The notes beneath the pieces are model-generated. The model searched no databases, had not been told where the DNA came from, and saw nothing but the letters and a program-made list of their open reading frames with translations. Positions 23,672-36,614 of a DNA stretch of 64,000 nt are shown in pieces; the stretch's first letter is position 1, and every line of letters begins with the position of its first letter. The stretch is taken from positions 73,643,571 to 73,707,570 of the forward strand of contig CM054183.1 of assembly GCA_028829895.1 (NCBI GenBank). The letters are read 5' to 3'. The translations under genes were made by a program, and so were the position numbers. Source of the stretch: Sinotaia quadrata (taxonomy: Eukaryota > Mollusca > Gastropoda > Architaenioglossa > Viviparidae).

Positions 23672-25465
23672 TGATATCAGCCCCTCCACCAGTGCTTTCT
23701 GGTGTATCACGTTTGTAAGTGATATTGATAAATGACTTTGACTTTGATAATTATAAGCTCCACAATGCCTGTTCCATTCTTGAGATCGAAATGGTACTGT
23801 CTGTCTACACACAGTTATTATGTAGAGGAGTCCCTATCCATATGCTGACTTTATACATTTTAACACTTGGTAATCATAAAGTACAAACATTATGGTATCA
23901 GAATAGTCTATAGCTGGAACAATAACATAATTGAGTGGATGGATAAGAACACATTTATACTAGAGAAGAAATTATAAAATTCAAAATATGCTGATCAAAG
24001 AAACAAGAAATGATTAATTAGTCTGAAATTTGTAAACAAGTAATTAGAAAATGTTTGATAGTGGGACTTGGGACAGATTTCTCAGAAGATAGCAGCCAAA
24101 CCTGGGACACTCAAATTAGGTTATATTCTCTTTCTTGCTTGCTTAGATTAGCATGGATTTACATGAATATGGATTAGTTATCTTAGAAAACAAATAGTTA
24201 AAAGAAAAATGGATAAAGAATGTGTATTCATAGTATATACATATAAAGTGGTATATAAGAATAATTTATTCAGCCTGGCTGAATAAGGCTTGCTGCAATA
24301 TTTCTGTAAATTTGTTGGTATTATTATTTATGATTGCAGTAACATATGTTTCCTTAGTAAAAAAAAATTGAATAAATGCTTTAATATAAACTGAAGAAAA
24401 GAAAATATATGCCTATTGTTGCTAAAGTCTTTATGAAGAGTAACAGTGAATGGAATGGAACACAAATGTATCATTTCTACGAGCTTGGGGTTTTGAGGGA
24501 GTTCAAGGAGCTGCCCTTGCGGGACCTGGGATAAAATCCAGGCCGCCAACAATTTTCCTGCAATTGTTATCCCCTGATTAGGTATCCGCCCCACCCCCAA
24601 CCCAAGTTACTGGATGGCTTGATATACGTGTATTTTATTTATTTTGTTTCAAAGTTATTTTGAACAACAGTTCATTAATGTAAGCACTTCACTTAATACT
24701 ACAAAAAGAATAAAACACAACTACTAGCACTAGTGCTGAGGGTTAGTAATCATCAATGTTAAAAAAATCAAAATATTCGTACAAGCAGGTCGAAATGGTC
24801 AGATGTAATTCAATCAATTTTATTATCATAAATTAATTTGAATTCTCATACCCCTGTTTAGCTTTTGCGTCTCAGTACGTTAAACTGGCAATCCGGAACT
24901 CTAGACAACAAGGAACATTTATAAATTATACAGATAATGTAAATTAATATCCTCTGGGGTTTTTTTAATTTTATTATATACATGGGCATTTTAAAGTTAA
25001 GAAAACAAAATATGTTTAACTGATTCCAAGAGACATTAGATCTATGCGAACTGAGAAAATCTATCATTTCTTGTAAAATTATCGGTCTAATCTGATCTGA
25101 ACGTGCAAACTTTAGCTATAATAACATGTAATCTCTGATTTCCGAAAACGTAAGACGATTTACAAAGAGAAATCGATCAATCACTTATTTGTTTGACATC
25201 TAAAGTGGTATGTCACTGCCATTACGCCAGTAATACTAATAACTGATTTTAAAAGGCGAGAAAAGAGTAAATAGCATGCTTGATGCAAGCAGCAGATGAC
25301 CACATTCTCATGCCAGCTTGCTGACTTGTCGATTAGTATGTTAGCTGTCGTAATTGAATTTAATAACACTTTTAGGAAACGCATGCTTCAGATGTCAATA
25401 AGAGCGTGGACTCAGTCGATCAGGAAATATGCTGTTTAAATTGCTGAAATTGCGGTAGCATTCAA
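23669..25465. other. Intergenic, no gene recognised
   Basis: Mostly AT-rich. A short GC-richer block at about 24478-24605 could be an old SINE or repeat end, but I see no convincing A/B box or tail. No other feature is supported. Confidence 0.5.
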
Positions 25466-25549
25466 TTTGGTCAGTCAACAGTGAGTCAATATTGTTAACA
25501 TGCAATTTAGTCAGTCAGCCAGTATTGTGCAATTTGGTCAGTCAGTACG

Positions 25550-25703
25550 CATTCAATACCTTTTGCACAGTGACTTCCGTCTTTCAACATGCATTCAATA
25601 TCTTGTGTATATTTACTTTCGTCATTCAGCATGTACTCAACATCTTGTATACATTTACTCCCGTCGTTCAATATACATTCAATATCTTGTGTATATTTAC
25701 TTG
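25550..25703. repeat. 42-bp minisatellite, 3.6 copies
   Basis: The unit is CATTCAATATCTTGTGTATA followed by TTTACTTTCGTCATTCAGCATG, with about 80-90% identity between copies. A shorter CAATTTGGTCAGTCAG motif is repeated just upstream (about 25464-25545). Confidence 0.9.
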
Positions 25704-25764
25704 AGAGAAAATGAACTCCTCAGTGAGTTTTAAAAAAATATGAAAAAACTAACAGCTAATCAGA

Positions 25765-26580
25765 AACAGATCAGCATTTACACTACTTAGTCAAATACTT
25801 CGTAGATTGTAATAATTTTAGACTCTTCAAGTTACACAGAATATGTTAGCAGGGCCGTCCTTGGGACTTAAAGCGCCTCACGCACATTGTTTTAAATTTA
25901 AAAAATTGAAAACGAGCATAAATAGATAATAGAACATTGAATTAATTGAACACAGTAATGCATAGTGTTTATGGACTGCAATTCAATAAAGAATTACTTT
26001 ACTGAAATAAGTGAAATATGCTTTAAATGAATAATAATAAAACTGCCATTGTAGGGCCCCTAAGTTTCATGGGTCCTAGGCGGTTGCCTAAAGATGTCCC
26101 TGCATGTGGAATCAAACATTTATCAAAGACTGTCACAATGAAGATTCTTCAAGTTGTACAGAACATGGTTATTATAATGTAGATTTTTCCAATTATACAG
26201 AGCATATTGGATCAGACACTTAGTCAAAGACTGTTATAATGTAGATTTTTCCAATTATACAGAGCATATTGGATCAGACACTTAGTCAAAGACTGTTATA
26301 AAAAATGTAGATTTTTCCAATTATACAGAGCATATTGGATTAGACACTTAGTCAAAGACTGTTATAATGTAGATTTTTCCAATTATACAGAGCATATTGG
26401 ATCAGACACTTAGTCAAAGACTGTTATAATGTAGATTTTTCCAATTATACAGAGCATATTGGATCAGACACTTAGTCAAAGACTGTTATAAGGTAGGTTC
26501 CACAAGTTAACAGAGTATAAGGGATAAAACACTTGTTCAAAGATTGTTATAATGTAGATTTTTCAAGTTATATAGAGTAT
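25765..26580. repeat. 62-bp minisatellite interrupted by a MITE
   Basis: The unit contains CACTTAGTCAAAGACTGTTA, TAATGTAGATTTTTCC and AATTATACAGAGCATATTGG. Five central copies (about 26190-26490) are nearly identical and outer copies are diverged. The left part (25765-25849) is a recognisable diverged copy separated from the rest by the element at 25850-26102. Confidence 0.9.
25850..26102. mobile_element. Degenerate hAT-like MITE inserted in the 62-bp minisatellite
   Basis: The left end CAGGGCCGTCCTT and the reversed right end CAGGGACATCTTT agree at 10 of 13 positions. The interior near the right end (GGGCCCCTAAGTTTCATGGG, CCTAGGCGGTTGCCTAA) has the look of widespread CAGGGCCG-type hAT MITEs. 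The two flanks both align to the same octamer-sized part of the minisatellite unit, as expected of a target duplication. Confidence 0.65.
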
Positions 26581-26674
26581 CCAATGTTATTCACGCTATG
26601 TTAACTTCTTATACTGGACTAATAAAAAGCACTACCAGCGATAGTCGATTTTATAGTTTTTGAACTCTACATAC

Positions 26675-27315
26675 ATATATTTCGAGTGTCAGTATTATAG
26701 ACAGATATTTCGAGTGGTCATTATTATAGACAGAGATTTCGGGTGGTCGATGTTATATACATATATTTCGAGTGGTCAGAATTATAGACAGAGATTTCGA
26801 GTGGTCGATGTTACATACAGATATTTCGAGTGGTCAGTATTATACACAGAGATTTCGGGTGGTCGATGTTTATACACAGAGATTTCGAGTGATCTATATA
26901 AAATACAGAGATTTCAAATGATCTATATAAAATACAGAGATTTCGAGTGATCTATATAAAATACAGAGATTTCAAGTGATCTATATAAAATACAGAGATT
27001 TCAAGTGATCTATATAAAATACAGAGATTTCAAGTGATCTATATAAAATACAGAGATTTCAAGTGATCTATATAAAATACAGAGATTTCGAGTGATCTAT
27101 ATAAAATACAGAGATTTCGAGTGATCTATATAAAATACAGAGATTTCAAGTGGTCAGTGTTATACACAGAGATTTCAAGTGATCTATATAAAATACAGAG
27201 ATTTCAAGTGATCTATATAAAATACAGAGATTTCAAGTGATCTATATAAAATACAGAGATTTCAAGTGGTCTATATAAAATACAGAGATTTCAAGTGGTC
27301 AGTGTTATAAAACTT
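26675..27315. repeat. 29-bp minisatellite, about 22 copies in two subtypes
   Basis: Early copies read ATTTCGAGTGGTCAGTATTA then TACACAGAG. Later copies read ATTTCAAGTGATCTATATAA then AATACAGAG. One early-type copy reappears in the middle of the late block (about 27147-27175) and another at the end. Confidence 0.95.
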
Positions 27316-27606
27316 TCGAGTGATCGATGCTACATATTCTCGTTTAAACAAAAAATCAATGGATGAATTGTAAAAAGGAATTTTAAATGAAGAAACGAGA
27401 ATAAAAGTAGAGATTACGAATATTTGAAACACGAGACTGATGCGCGCCATTACGTTTCTTCTGTCACAGTTAACAAGCCGTTCCGTTTTTCTTCCACTCC
27501 ATTTTTGCTTTGCTGAGATGCAAGATTCAAGTTCTTCTTGCAAGCAAGCCATTTTGTTTCTGCTGATGTGCAAGCATTGGTAAACTTCATCCCTTGCTGC
27601 CATCAA
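27271..27606 (-). CDS. Unrecognised 111-residue open frame, possible first exon
   Basis: The frame opens MMAARDEVYQCLHISRNK, continues with a charged stretch containing KQKWSGRKTERLVNCDRRN, and then becomes hydrophobic (ISLVFQIFVISTFILV). Unlike its surroundings it has balanced base composition and several CpGs (TGCGCGCC). A plausible GT donor (AGAAAC|GTAATG) falls where the charged part ends, so only the first ~53 residues might be coding. The frame runs into the 29-bp minisatellite at its 3' end. I recognise no family. It may equally be a repeat fragment. Confidence 0.25.
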   Translation of the reverse strand: MMAARDEVYQCLHISRNKMACLQEELESCISAKQKWSGRKTERLVNCDRRNVMARISLVFQIFVISTFILVSSFKIPFYNSSIDFLFKREYVASITRKFYNTDHLKSLYFI

Positions 27607-28284
27607 GCTTCACGTATCTCGACATTGCTTATGTCGACATTCGTATGAGTCGACAGTCGAAGTTCGAAGTTTTACTTACACGTTGACAACTATTAACTGC
27701 CATTGGATTTTCTGAAGGTGCTGAGATCCATGAGCAGGAGAAATTCTTGTTGGAACTCTGTGTAGATTCTAGAGAAGTGTGGAATGCTGTGTGTGCTATG
27801 ATGTACCTGGAGGGTATGACGAGTAGTATCTTCTAACAGGAAGAAGATTCATAGACAACCAGTTGCACTTGCTTGAAGAATTGGGTCCACTCAAGAAAGC
27901 TGAGTTACTGTGGGGAGCTGCTGCGAGGAGTATAAGTCGGACTCTGCCAAGTAACTGTTGGAACCATAAGAGCCTAATAAAAGGACCAGGTGTTGGAAAC
28001 TAGAACTGTGTAAACTTTATCCATGTTATTTCATTCAAGGACAGTGGTAAAGACTGAGTTTTGAGCATTGTGCAAATTCGGACAAGAAACTGATTTGTGT
28101 TTATGCTGTGTAATTCATATTGGACAAGAATTGTGATTAAGTTCTTGTGTTGTACATTCTGTGCGGATTATTCAAACATTCATATGACAGTATGCAGAAC
28201 TGTTATCAGGCAAGGCCATTATCACAAGACTTTTAACTGCCAGCCAACCCTAAACAAGAACAAGACTACCACTCACAGGCCACT
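27607..28284 (+). other. Unrecognised repeat-like sequence leading into the LTR-like segment
   Basis: Moderately GC-rich sequence with a TATAAG motif near 27930 and AATAAA near 27976. It may be part of the same retroelement as the next feature, but I found no second copy in the window and no open frame. Confidence 0.3.
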
Positions 28285-28990
28285 ATCAGGTGAACCATTA
28301 TTATAAATTTTCTGTGTAATCTGTACATGTTTTTCATGATTTCTTAAATTCCTTATCTATTTCTGATTCTTCTCTTTAATATTTTACATTGACTTAACTG
28401 TATTATTTATTTAGTTGACATTGAGAACTTGTGTAAGCTAAACTAAATTGTGAAGATATTTCTTTGATGTAAAATTCCTAGTAATTGTTCTATGGAATTG
28501 ACATGATATATTTTTCTTGCTTGACTGAATTCTATGTATCTTGGATGAGATTTGTGATTTCTGATAAATTGCCTTGTGTGTAATTTTGATAACATTAACT
28601 GTAAAACTATTTTTAATTATTATTTATTTTTCTTTAATAAATTGTTGATTTTATAACTATCCACTCTCGTTACATTGATAGAGAGGCACTGATGATGAGT
28701 GGGGGCTGCCAATGACGTAACGGCAATAGAAAGACGGTTAAGTGCAAGTTTGGGATAGTTCCCATCATCTAGAGAGCTTATATGTGAGGGGCTGGATTAG
28801 ACAAAGATTGACAAGATAATTCAATTAAGGTCTGTTAATCTAGACAGGTAGCACTTGGATAGAGAGTTAATTAGTTACCAGACTGTTCCAGGGATTGACC
28901 TAGTCACTCTCGTGACCGCAAAGACAAAAGACCCCTGTCGGGTGACTGTGCGTGCTATTTGCATGGGAGGATTATTGTTTATGTATTAAT
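28285..28990 (+). repeat. LTR-like dispersed repeat, copy 1 (inverted partner at 50705-51390)
   Basis: Homologous over its length to the reverse complement of 50705-51390. Shared blocks include CTAGTAATTGTTCTA, TTTAATAAATTGTT, CTATCCACTCTCGT, CCAATGACGTAA and GACTTAGTCACTC-like motifs. An AATAAA (about 28638) is followed by a GC-richer 3' part with ATGACGTAA. The plan suggests a long terminal repeat with poly(A) signal. Borders and coding part are not seen. Confidence 0.65.
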
Positions 28991-30834
28991 TATGAAATAT
29001 AATATCATAAATTAATAATTAGCAATTAGCAGACAGGAACCTCTTTTCACAATATCAAAAACTGGCTTCCTTCAACAGCATAATCAGTTTCTCTACGGTG
29101 TATGTTACATTCCAGCATTTGTTTAGAGACCCTGTCTCAGCATGAGGATTTAATGATTGTGAATTTTTAACGTTACACCTATGCTTATGACAGACTGGTT
29201 TCCAGACTCACCCTTAAGTCTCCTGAATTAATTCTCTCAGCTTAGATATTAATCATAGTGACAGATGAATCTGTGTAATATTGCGTGAATTTGAGCACAC
29301 TATCCTAATAACGACTAATTATGCAAACAAAACATTCACATTTGATTCAAAAGTTCCCAGCCCAATTCTTTTCAGTCTTCATCTCACTAATAATTAGTCA
29401 GCTTCTGTTATTTGGATAACAAAAATATAAAAATTTAGTATTTAACAAAATGGTGAATCCATAAATCGATACATAGAAATACAAAGGTCGTTAGGACCAC
29501 ATATTCTGTCTTTAAATGTTTATATGGATCGTAACACGAATTTCTGATCTCAGAGTGTCAGATTTCCACTTATCTGCACATCAGTTGGCGGAGGGGTCCC
29601 TTGGCACACACATCAACAGTCTATCATTGAATACCTTGAACTTGGCATAAGGTTCACAGCTCGCTAGCCATAAAACTCAGCATTAGTTGAAATTCCCAAC
29701 TGAACTCCATTTTAAGAAATGGAACCAAAATGGAACTAAAAATCCAAATGAAAAACGAAAAACCCACTCTGGAACAATAGCAATTATTTCCATGAGCAAT
29801 AAACCTATAGTTCGCTGATCCATATGTAGTGACCACAGTCAATAGGTGTCCTATTACAATTGACCTCAATTCGTATTTTTACAATGAAGATAAAAATGGG
29901 TTAAACCACGCACATGCCTGTTACAATTAGAATGAACACAGATGGTTATAATTATTAAATGAACAAAATGTTTGAACACGCACAGCATTTACAATTTTCA
30001 AATTAACATTTACTTTAGTGGAAATAAAATAGCATTCCACAACATCATTACACATCCCAATAATTATTAAAGTTACGGAATACGTGTTAACTTTGGTCAC
30101 TCTGTTCTCTAGTCACAATGTCAGGAGTAATTCAATGGTGAGCAGGACAAATTAGTTACCATAAAAATTCATAAATGTAAACTTAAAAAGACTTTGGTCC
30201 TGTCTTTCTAAAACACTTGTGCATTCAAGTATAAATTGGAAAGTAAACCCAACATTCATTGTAGGTCACGATCAGTGAAAAAGCAATTGTGATATTTGTA
30301 ATCTAACCTACACTAGGCTCTTTTTTCTCCTTATATTTTAATTATTAAACACTTTTCATGTGTCTTTACTAGTGTAGTAGTGTTAATTGTTAAGTGCAAT
30401 ATCTTTTTGCATAGTGTTATTTATAATCGTATTGTAATGTCCTGTTGCAAATTTTGGTCAATATTGCGTAATTGTTCACGTTTGTTCTTAATATGTGATT
30501 TTACTGCTGGGGGAGTTGGGGGGGGGAACAAGCCAAGATTAATCATCACAATAGCCACCAGGCCATTATCCTTTAAATCACTATAGTCGAATATTTGCAT
30601 TTCACCTACAAGTGACTTAGTGCGTTAGGCCAAAGTGCATTTGAACTAGTTGTATAAATATACGTCACCTTAGATATTGTACGATAATACCAAATATAAT
30701 TCCTAAAATGTTCGGTATCCATCCATCTTTTTTTCATGACCATACATCCACCCACATTTAATGATTTAGGCAGCAAAAAAATATATGAGTCCACAACACA
30801 ACCGTTTCTTGGTTGGCATTTCAGCTAGTTCTTT
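28991..30834. other. Intergenic, nothing recognised
   Basis: No array or recognisable coding sequence. A G-rich run (GGGGGAGTTGGGGGGGGG) lies near 30509-30527. Confidence 0.5.
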
Positions 30835-31600
30835 GCCGAGAGTTTAACTTGTACTGATGATGACTGGTACTTAACATTGCTGGGAGCTTGACTTGTACCG
30901 ATGATGACTAGTACTTAACATTGCTGGGAGCTTGACTTGTATGGGCCACGACTGATATTTTACATAACTCACTTTTGAGAATCTGAGTTTCATTTGACTG
31001 GTATTTCACATAACTCACTGTTGAGCATCCGTCATTTGACTAGTACTTCACATAAATCACTTCTGAGAATCTTCCATTTGTCTGGTATTTCACATAACTC
31101 AATGTTGAGAATCTGAGTTTTATTTGTAGGAATCATGAATAGCAACCCACATAACTCACTGTTAAGACTTAACTCGTATACGTCATGACTGCATTTCAAC
31201 TGCCTCATGTGTGTAATTGCTACTGGTCACGAATGGCATTTCACATAACTCAGTGCTGAGAGTTGAACTGCTACTGGCCGTGATTACATTTCACATAACT
31301 CACTGCTGAGATTTAACATATACAGGTTATGACTGTATTTTACAGAAACCACTACTGTGAGTTTAACGTGTACAGGGTATGACTGTATTTTACATATACC
31401 ACTACTGTGAGTTTAACGTGTACAGGGTATGACTGTATTTTACAGAAACCACTACTGAGAGGTTAACGTGTACAGGGTATGACTGTATTTTACAGAAACC
31501 ACTACTGTGAGTTTAACGTGTACAGGGTATGACTGTATTTTACAGAAACCACTACTGTGAGTTTAACGTGTACAGGTCAGTACTACATGTCACATAACAT
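30835..31600. repeat. Composite minisatellite: 44-bp and 50-bp units
   Basis: The left part (30835-30945) repeats GACTTGTACCGATGATGACT plus TTAACATTGCTGGGAG. The middle has diverged units around TTTCACATAACTCACTG. The right part (about 31320-31575) has five close copies of a 50-bp unit containing GTTTAACGTGTACAGGGTAT and GACTGTATTTTACAGAAACC. The blocks share motifs and seem to derive from one ancestral repeat. Confidence 0.88.
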
Positions 31601-32491
31601 ACTAATGAGAGTTTAACGCACACTGTTCATGAAAGACACACGTCTCTTGCTGAGTTGAACTCATGAGAAAAATGCCAACACGTTTTAAACAGTATATTGT
31701 AACATAACTCATAATAGTGACGATATCTACTGTATAAGTATATATTTACATAAAGATAGACAACATTTTACAAAAATCACTCAAGCAATGTAAAGTACAA
31801 CTTCCTGCTTAGTTTAGGTATTTTGCAGACAGAAAATTGACATCAATATTGGTTTTCCTGTTCAAACTCAAGTTTTACAATACAGTACAAAGGGAAGCTA
31901 TTTCGATAAAAGCTATTATTTAAGGAAGAAGCGATTTTTCTTTTGTTGTCAAAAGAAATCGATTAAAATTTTATGATTAGAAATACAGAATGACAAGACA
32001 CAAACATAAATAATGGATGAGAAAGTGAAATGTTCCTTGAATAGCGGCCACTGAATATTGCACAATAAACATTTAATGATGGAGATAATAGCATATTTCT
32101 TTATCGGGTTTTGAGCAGCAGTTACCAAAGAATCATTTAATGGTCCGGAATCCCTGGATAAGACAATTTGCATGTACAAACGTGTTTCATTTTAAAACAG
32201 AAGAAAGTAATATCGATTGAATTTTCTAAGTTAAATATTAAAAGTGTATTCATATACTGTTTAAAACAATTTTAAAAATTTATTACTAAAATATCAGTTC
32301 AAAATGTATTATTGATTTCTAAACTCCACTTAGTAATTAAATTTTTTAATAATTAAAATACTGTATTAAGTATTACTTAAGAATATAACTATGTTGATAA
32401 TCGTGTGGATGTGTGTAGATGTGCGCGTGTGTGTGTGAATTCATGAATTGCATATTTTAAGTATCGGGATGCCAGCAACTCATTGTTGAAT
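31601..32491. other. Intergenic, nothing recognised
   Basis: AT-rich sequence with no supported feature. Confidence 0.5.
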
Positions 32492-32629
32492 AAATATAGG
32501 CTTACAATAATTATTTTTATATATTAGAAACACAATACCTTCATATACTTTATTACAAATAAATATAGACCTATAATAATTATTTTTATATATTAGAAAC
32601 ATAATACTATCATATACTTTATTACAAAT
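32492..32629. repeat. 69-bp tandem duplication
   Basis: Copies start at 32492 and 32561 (AAATATAGGCTTACAATAAT... and AAATATAGACCTATAATAAT...) and differ at a handful of positions. Confidence 0.95.
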
Positions 32630-32769
32630 AAACCTCATTTTGTGAAACATAGTTATAATTTATTAAATGCAGTTATTAATATTCATAGGAAATTTGTACA
32701 TGAAAAATAATTTTAATTTGTTAATGATTTGTCATTTATTTTGTCAGTGGGTTAATTTCCCCATTTATT

Positions 32770-33240
32770 ATATAGTTTAAATTCATTGAGTGTGTTCTTG
32801 GATAGTTTAAACTTATTGAGCGTGTTTATGGCTTTATTTCCCCTTTTATTATTTATATGCTTACAATTTATAAAGTTGGTTCGTGGCTCTATTTCCCCTT
32901 TTATTCTATGTTTACAATTTATAAAGATAGTTCATGGATTTATCCCCCCTTTTACTACAGTTTTAATTTAGTGAGTTTGCTAATGGCTTAATTCCCATAT
33001 TCATTATTTAAATTAAATTTACTGAATTTGTTAAAGGCTTTATTTCCCCATTTATTACATAGTTAAAAATTACTGAGCTTGTTAAAGGTTTTATTTCCCG
33101 CATTTATTACATACTTTAAATTTACTGAGATCGTTAATGGTTTTATTTCACTTTTATTATGTATTTAAAATTTATAGACTTTGTTAATGGCTTTATTTCC
33201 CCATTTATTACAAAATTAAAATTTTACTGAGTTTGTGAAT
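32770..33240. repeat. Degenerate ~60-bp tandem repeat
   Basis: About eight diverged units each carry GGCTTTATTTCCCC, TTTATTA and TTTAAATTTACTGAG-like motifs. Confidence 0.8.
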
Positions 33241-33339
33241 TACTTTATTAAAAAAATTAGTTCCCAACACTCATCTAGAACTTATCAATGACTTATTGAA
33301 TGCACTATGTAAATGTGATGTCTTATTGTTCGCTGTTAT

Positions 33340-33560
33340 CAAATTACATGAATTCGACTTTCAAAGTACATGTTTACGACTTTCATAGTACATGTATTCG
33401 ATATTCATACTGCATGTACACAACTTTCATACTATATGTATTCGACTTTCACAACTTTCATGCTATTTATATATGAATTTGAAACTACAGGTATACGACT
33501 TTTAAAATGAATGTATACGACTATGAAACTACACACGATACACGATTTTGCAATCGTATA
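33340..33560. repeat. Degenerate ~30-bp repeat
   Basis: ATTCGACTTTCATA and TACATGTATACGACTTT motifs alternate about seven times with indels. Confidence 0.7.
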
Positions 33561-35001
33561 CAATATAATATATATATGTAGCTCTTTAAAAAATGATTTT
33601 AAAACATGTACTATGACAAAATAGCTTCACATAAATTGTATACAAAACATGTTATTTTCCTTTTGATTGTAGATTTTTGGAAACAAATTGTTGTGCTGAA
33701 GCATCAGAAAAGCATTTGCAGTAAACTAGTATCGAAGTGTTCACAAATATGTGATTAGATAAATATTGAATTTACAACAATAATAACATTTTCTTTTGTG
33801 TGTATTGATGTGTCAGTTCAAATGTCTAGCATGCATGTTTAGAGGAGTCTTGGCTGCAAGCAGCGTTGTCAATCAAAAAGAAATATATATCACTTATATA
33901 AATGATTTCGAGTGATTGTTCCGCATATGGAAAAAAATAGTATACCAAAAAAAAAAAATCTTTAAATACAAAGACACGATCAAATCAATGGGCTCTGAAG
34001 TAGCTCATGTGGCTAACAATTCTTACCGCGTTCTCTATAGCCGCCCTACTCAGTTTTAAGTAGCGAGAAGACGTTTGAAATCGATGGACATAATTTCTAT
34101 TTAAACAATAATCTTTTATTTTATTGAAGTGTCGAAAACGTCTTCATCCCACCATTCAAAAGAAACTGTAGTAATAAAATGCAAACTGCTTCATTTTTAT
34201 TCGATCTTCATAATAAATACGTAATGACCAAAGGAAAAGATAGTTGTAATTTGACGGCTTCAGTCAAAAGACAAATTGATCACACAAATAGAAGCGTTTA
34301 TAAACGGAGATGTGGAGACTGGCAAGTTGAAACGTCTCTTCGATTTGAATTTTTATATAAATTAGTAGTTACCAAAAAAATTATGGATCTATGTAGTTCT
34401 TTTATTGTAAATAAATAAAATGGGCTTCAACAGTTGTAGAGAATCAAACAAGAATAAGTACTGCTCCTATGTCTTGATCTATTCAGAATGAGAAAAGTAA
34501 AATGAAATTTGGCCAACAAAAAATGTGTTGCAGGTTTGCGAGAATAAATACAATTTTATTATTTTGAAAAAGATACTGCTTGTCGATGGTAACTTGATTT
34601 GAAAATTTTCCTTCTTTGTCAATAAGTACTTGTTTCTTTGATTTAGGTTTCAGATCCACTTCGATTTTCACTGATTTTACGGACAAGTGCAAGTGCCATT
34701 AGAAAGAAGTATGTTTCAGGAGTTGAGAATCATGCAAGTGTTGGTGAAAGTTTGGTGGATTTTCTAAGTATCAGTTTGTCTAAATAATGGCCAGTATGCT
34801 ATTTTCCATTTGTAACTACCCTTCCTTTCCCCAAAATGCAAGAAAGAAAGAAAGAAAGAAAGAACATTTTGGGTCCGTGGTCTGAAACTCACAGAAGTCG
34901 ATTTATTGACCTATACAACGGATTAGAGACTGCAGTTGACACCTTGAAATAGACAATAAATTTTACTCTTGGGACTACTATATTCCTGCCACGGCAATAA
35001 T
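33561..35001. other. Intergenic; small unrecognised open frame and an AAAG microsatellite
   Basis: A plus-strand frame of 79 residues (34179-34418) starts MQTASFLFDLHNKYVMTKG and matches nothing I know. An (AAAG)n run lies at about 34840-34863. A stretch near 34010-34090 has A-box and B-box-like motifs (TAGCTCATGTGG, GTTTGAAATC), but their spacing is wrong for a tRNA gene. Confidence 0.4.
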
Positions 35002-35240
35002 CAGACTAGCTAGCGGTTCACAGCAAACAGACTAGCCAGCGGTGCATAGCAACAATCAGACTAGCTAGCGGTGCATAGCAACAGACTAGCCAGCGGTGCA
35101 TAGCAACAGACTAGCCAGCGGTGCATAGCAACAATCAGACTAGCCAGCGGTATTTAGCAACAATCAGACTAGCCAGCGGTGCATAGCAACAATCAGATTA
35201 GTCAGCAGTGCCTAGCAACAATTAGACTAGCCAGCGATAT
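35002..35240. repeat. 25/29-bp minisatellite, about 9 copies
   Basis: The unit is CAGACTAGCCAGCGGTGCAT plus AGCAA with an optional CAAT, so copies are 25 or 29 bp. It is rich in CTAG. Confidence 0.94.
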
Positions 35241-35395
35241 ATGACAGCGCGAAGAACTGAGTCAGAGCTGGGAGATAACTAACTATTCAGATGACAATTG
35301 CACTAACAAGGAAATATCACCTATGGACTTATAAAAAAAAAAAAAAGGCACTCCCCCAACAAAAATTACTTTAGGACAATCTTGTGACAGGCACG

Positions 35396-35817
35396 CCGCT
35401 TAGTTAATGAAAATGTATAATTATTAAATAATCTTTCATAACTAATTGCAAGTGATGAGAATCTTAATTTATTTTATTAATGATCCTCCAGCAGACAGCA
35501 CCCACTTGGCAGATTTTTGGGCGCTGTAAACGTTTTCACTATTCCACAACATAAAACAACATGTACAGTCACATAATGTTTCCATGAAAAACTTATTAAA
35601 GGAAAAGACAAATCCAACCTTTAATCTATATTTAGTAAGCCCCCATCCACCCACTTTCTTCTTCAACATAAGATTTATGAACATGCGTAAGAAGGTTAAT
35701 AAATTTAACAATATTTTTTTTAAATGAACAATCAAATATACATAAGACAATTATAGTGAAACAGATTACTTGACATCAATATTCCACAAACTCATGTTCT
35801 GATAATTTTATGTCTAC

Positions 35818-35902
<85 letters not shown>

Positions 35903-36450
35903 AAGTTACGATTCAACAATAGTGTCAATGAAATGGCAGGTTAGTCCTATCAGAGAATAGAAATGGAGTTATTAGAAGTAACCTGGATTAAGCACTGCTT
36001 TGACAGTCTTTCACTGGCCTTGCAATTATGTCATAATGTCTGCCTGTCACCACGTGTCCCCCGCCACAGCGTGGAAAACATTCATGCGCACTTTCCTCTT
36101 GAAATGCTTGAGTGTTCAGCTCACCATGTCCATTCCTTCAAGCAGAACATGATCACAATAATTCTGGTACCTTCAATGTACTAACATTTTCCAGAATGTA
36201 CTGAGTATACTTTGCTCTGAAACATCAAAAGTGTGTAGCATATTCCCTTACACTTACACACACCACAACAAACATTTCACGCATCTCCCCAGTCACTCGG
36301 GTTTATAAGTGGTGAACACGTGGACTTGAAACTTGAAGTTTGAAGCTCAACACACAAGAATCTAAAGGTGAAACTTGACACTGAAAGGCCACTTGTTCAC
36401 TGCAACATATAATTAAGGAGACACCAGTTTTACCTCACTACAGAAGTGTG
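35396..36450. repeat. Dispersed repeat family, copy B
   Basis: Same orientation and collinear with 19824-20800. It differs by substitutions, small indels and a long CT microsatellite that copy A lacks. Confidence 0.85.
35822..35893. repeat. (CT)n microsatellite within copy B
   Basis: About 36 pure CT units. The matching place in copy A reads CAGTCTTTCATAAAT, so the array arose within this copy. Confidence 0.98.
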
Positions 36451-36614
36451 CATTTGGTAGACTTAGCTGAGACACTAGGCTACACGTTATAGATTGAAGA
36501 TGCAAAGGGGACTCATGGCAGACTAACGATAATAAGCTAGTGGCTAATAGGTGGATGACTTGGTGTTTTGTGAGCAGATTAGCACAGAGAATTGTCTGTT
36601 AGGCGAATAGAATT

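Noticed and set aside
24478..24605. SINE-like GC-rich block
   Set aside because: No A/B box pair, tail or second copy in the window.
33990..34095. tRNA or SINE from TAGCTCATGTGG and GTTTGAAATC
   Set aside because: Spacing and flanks do not fold, and no tail or second copy was seen.
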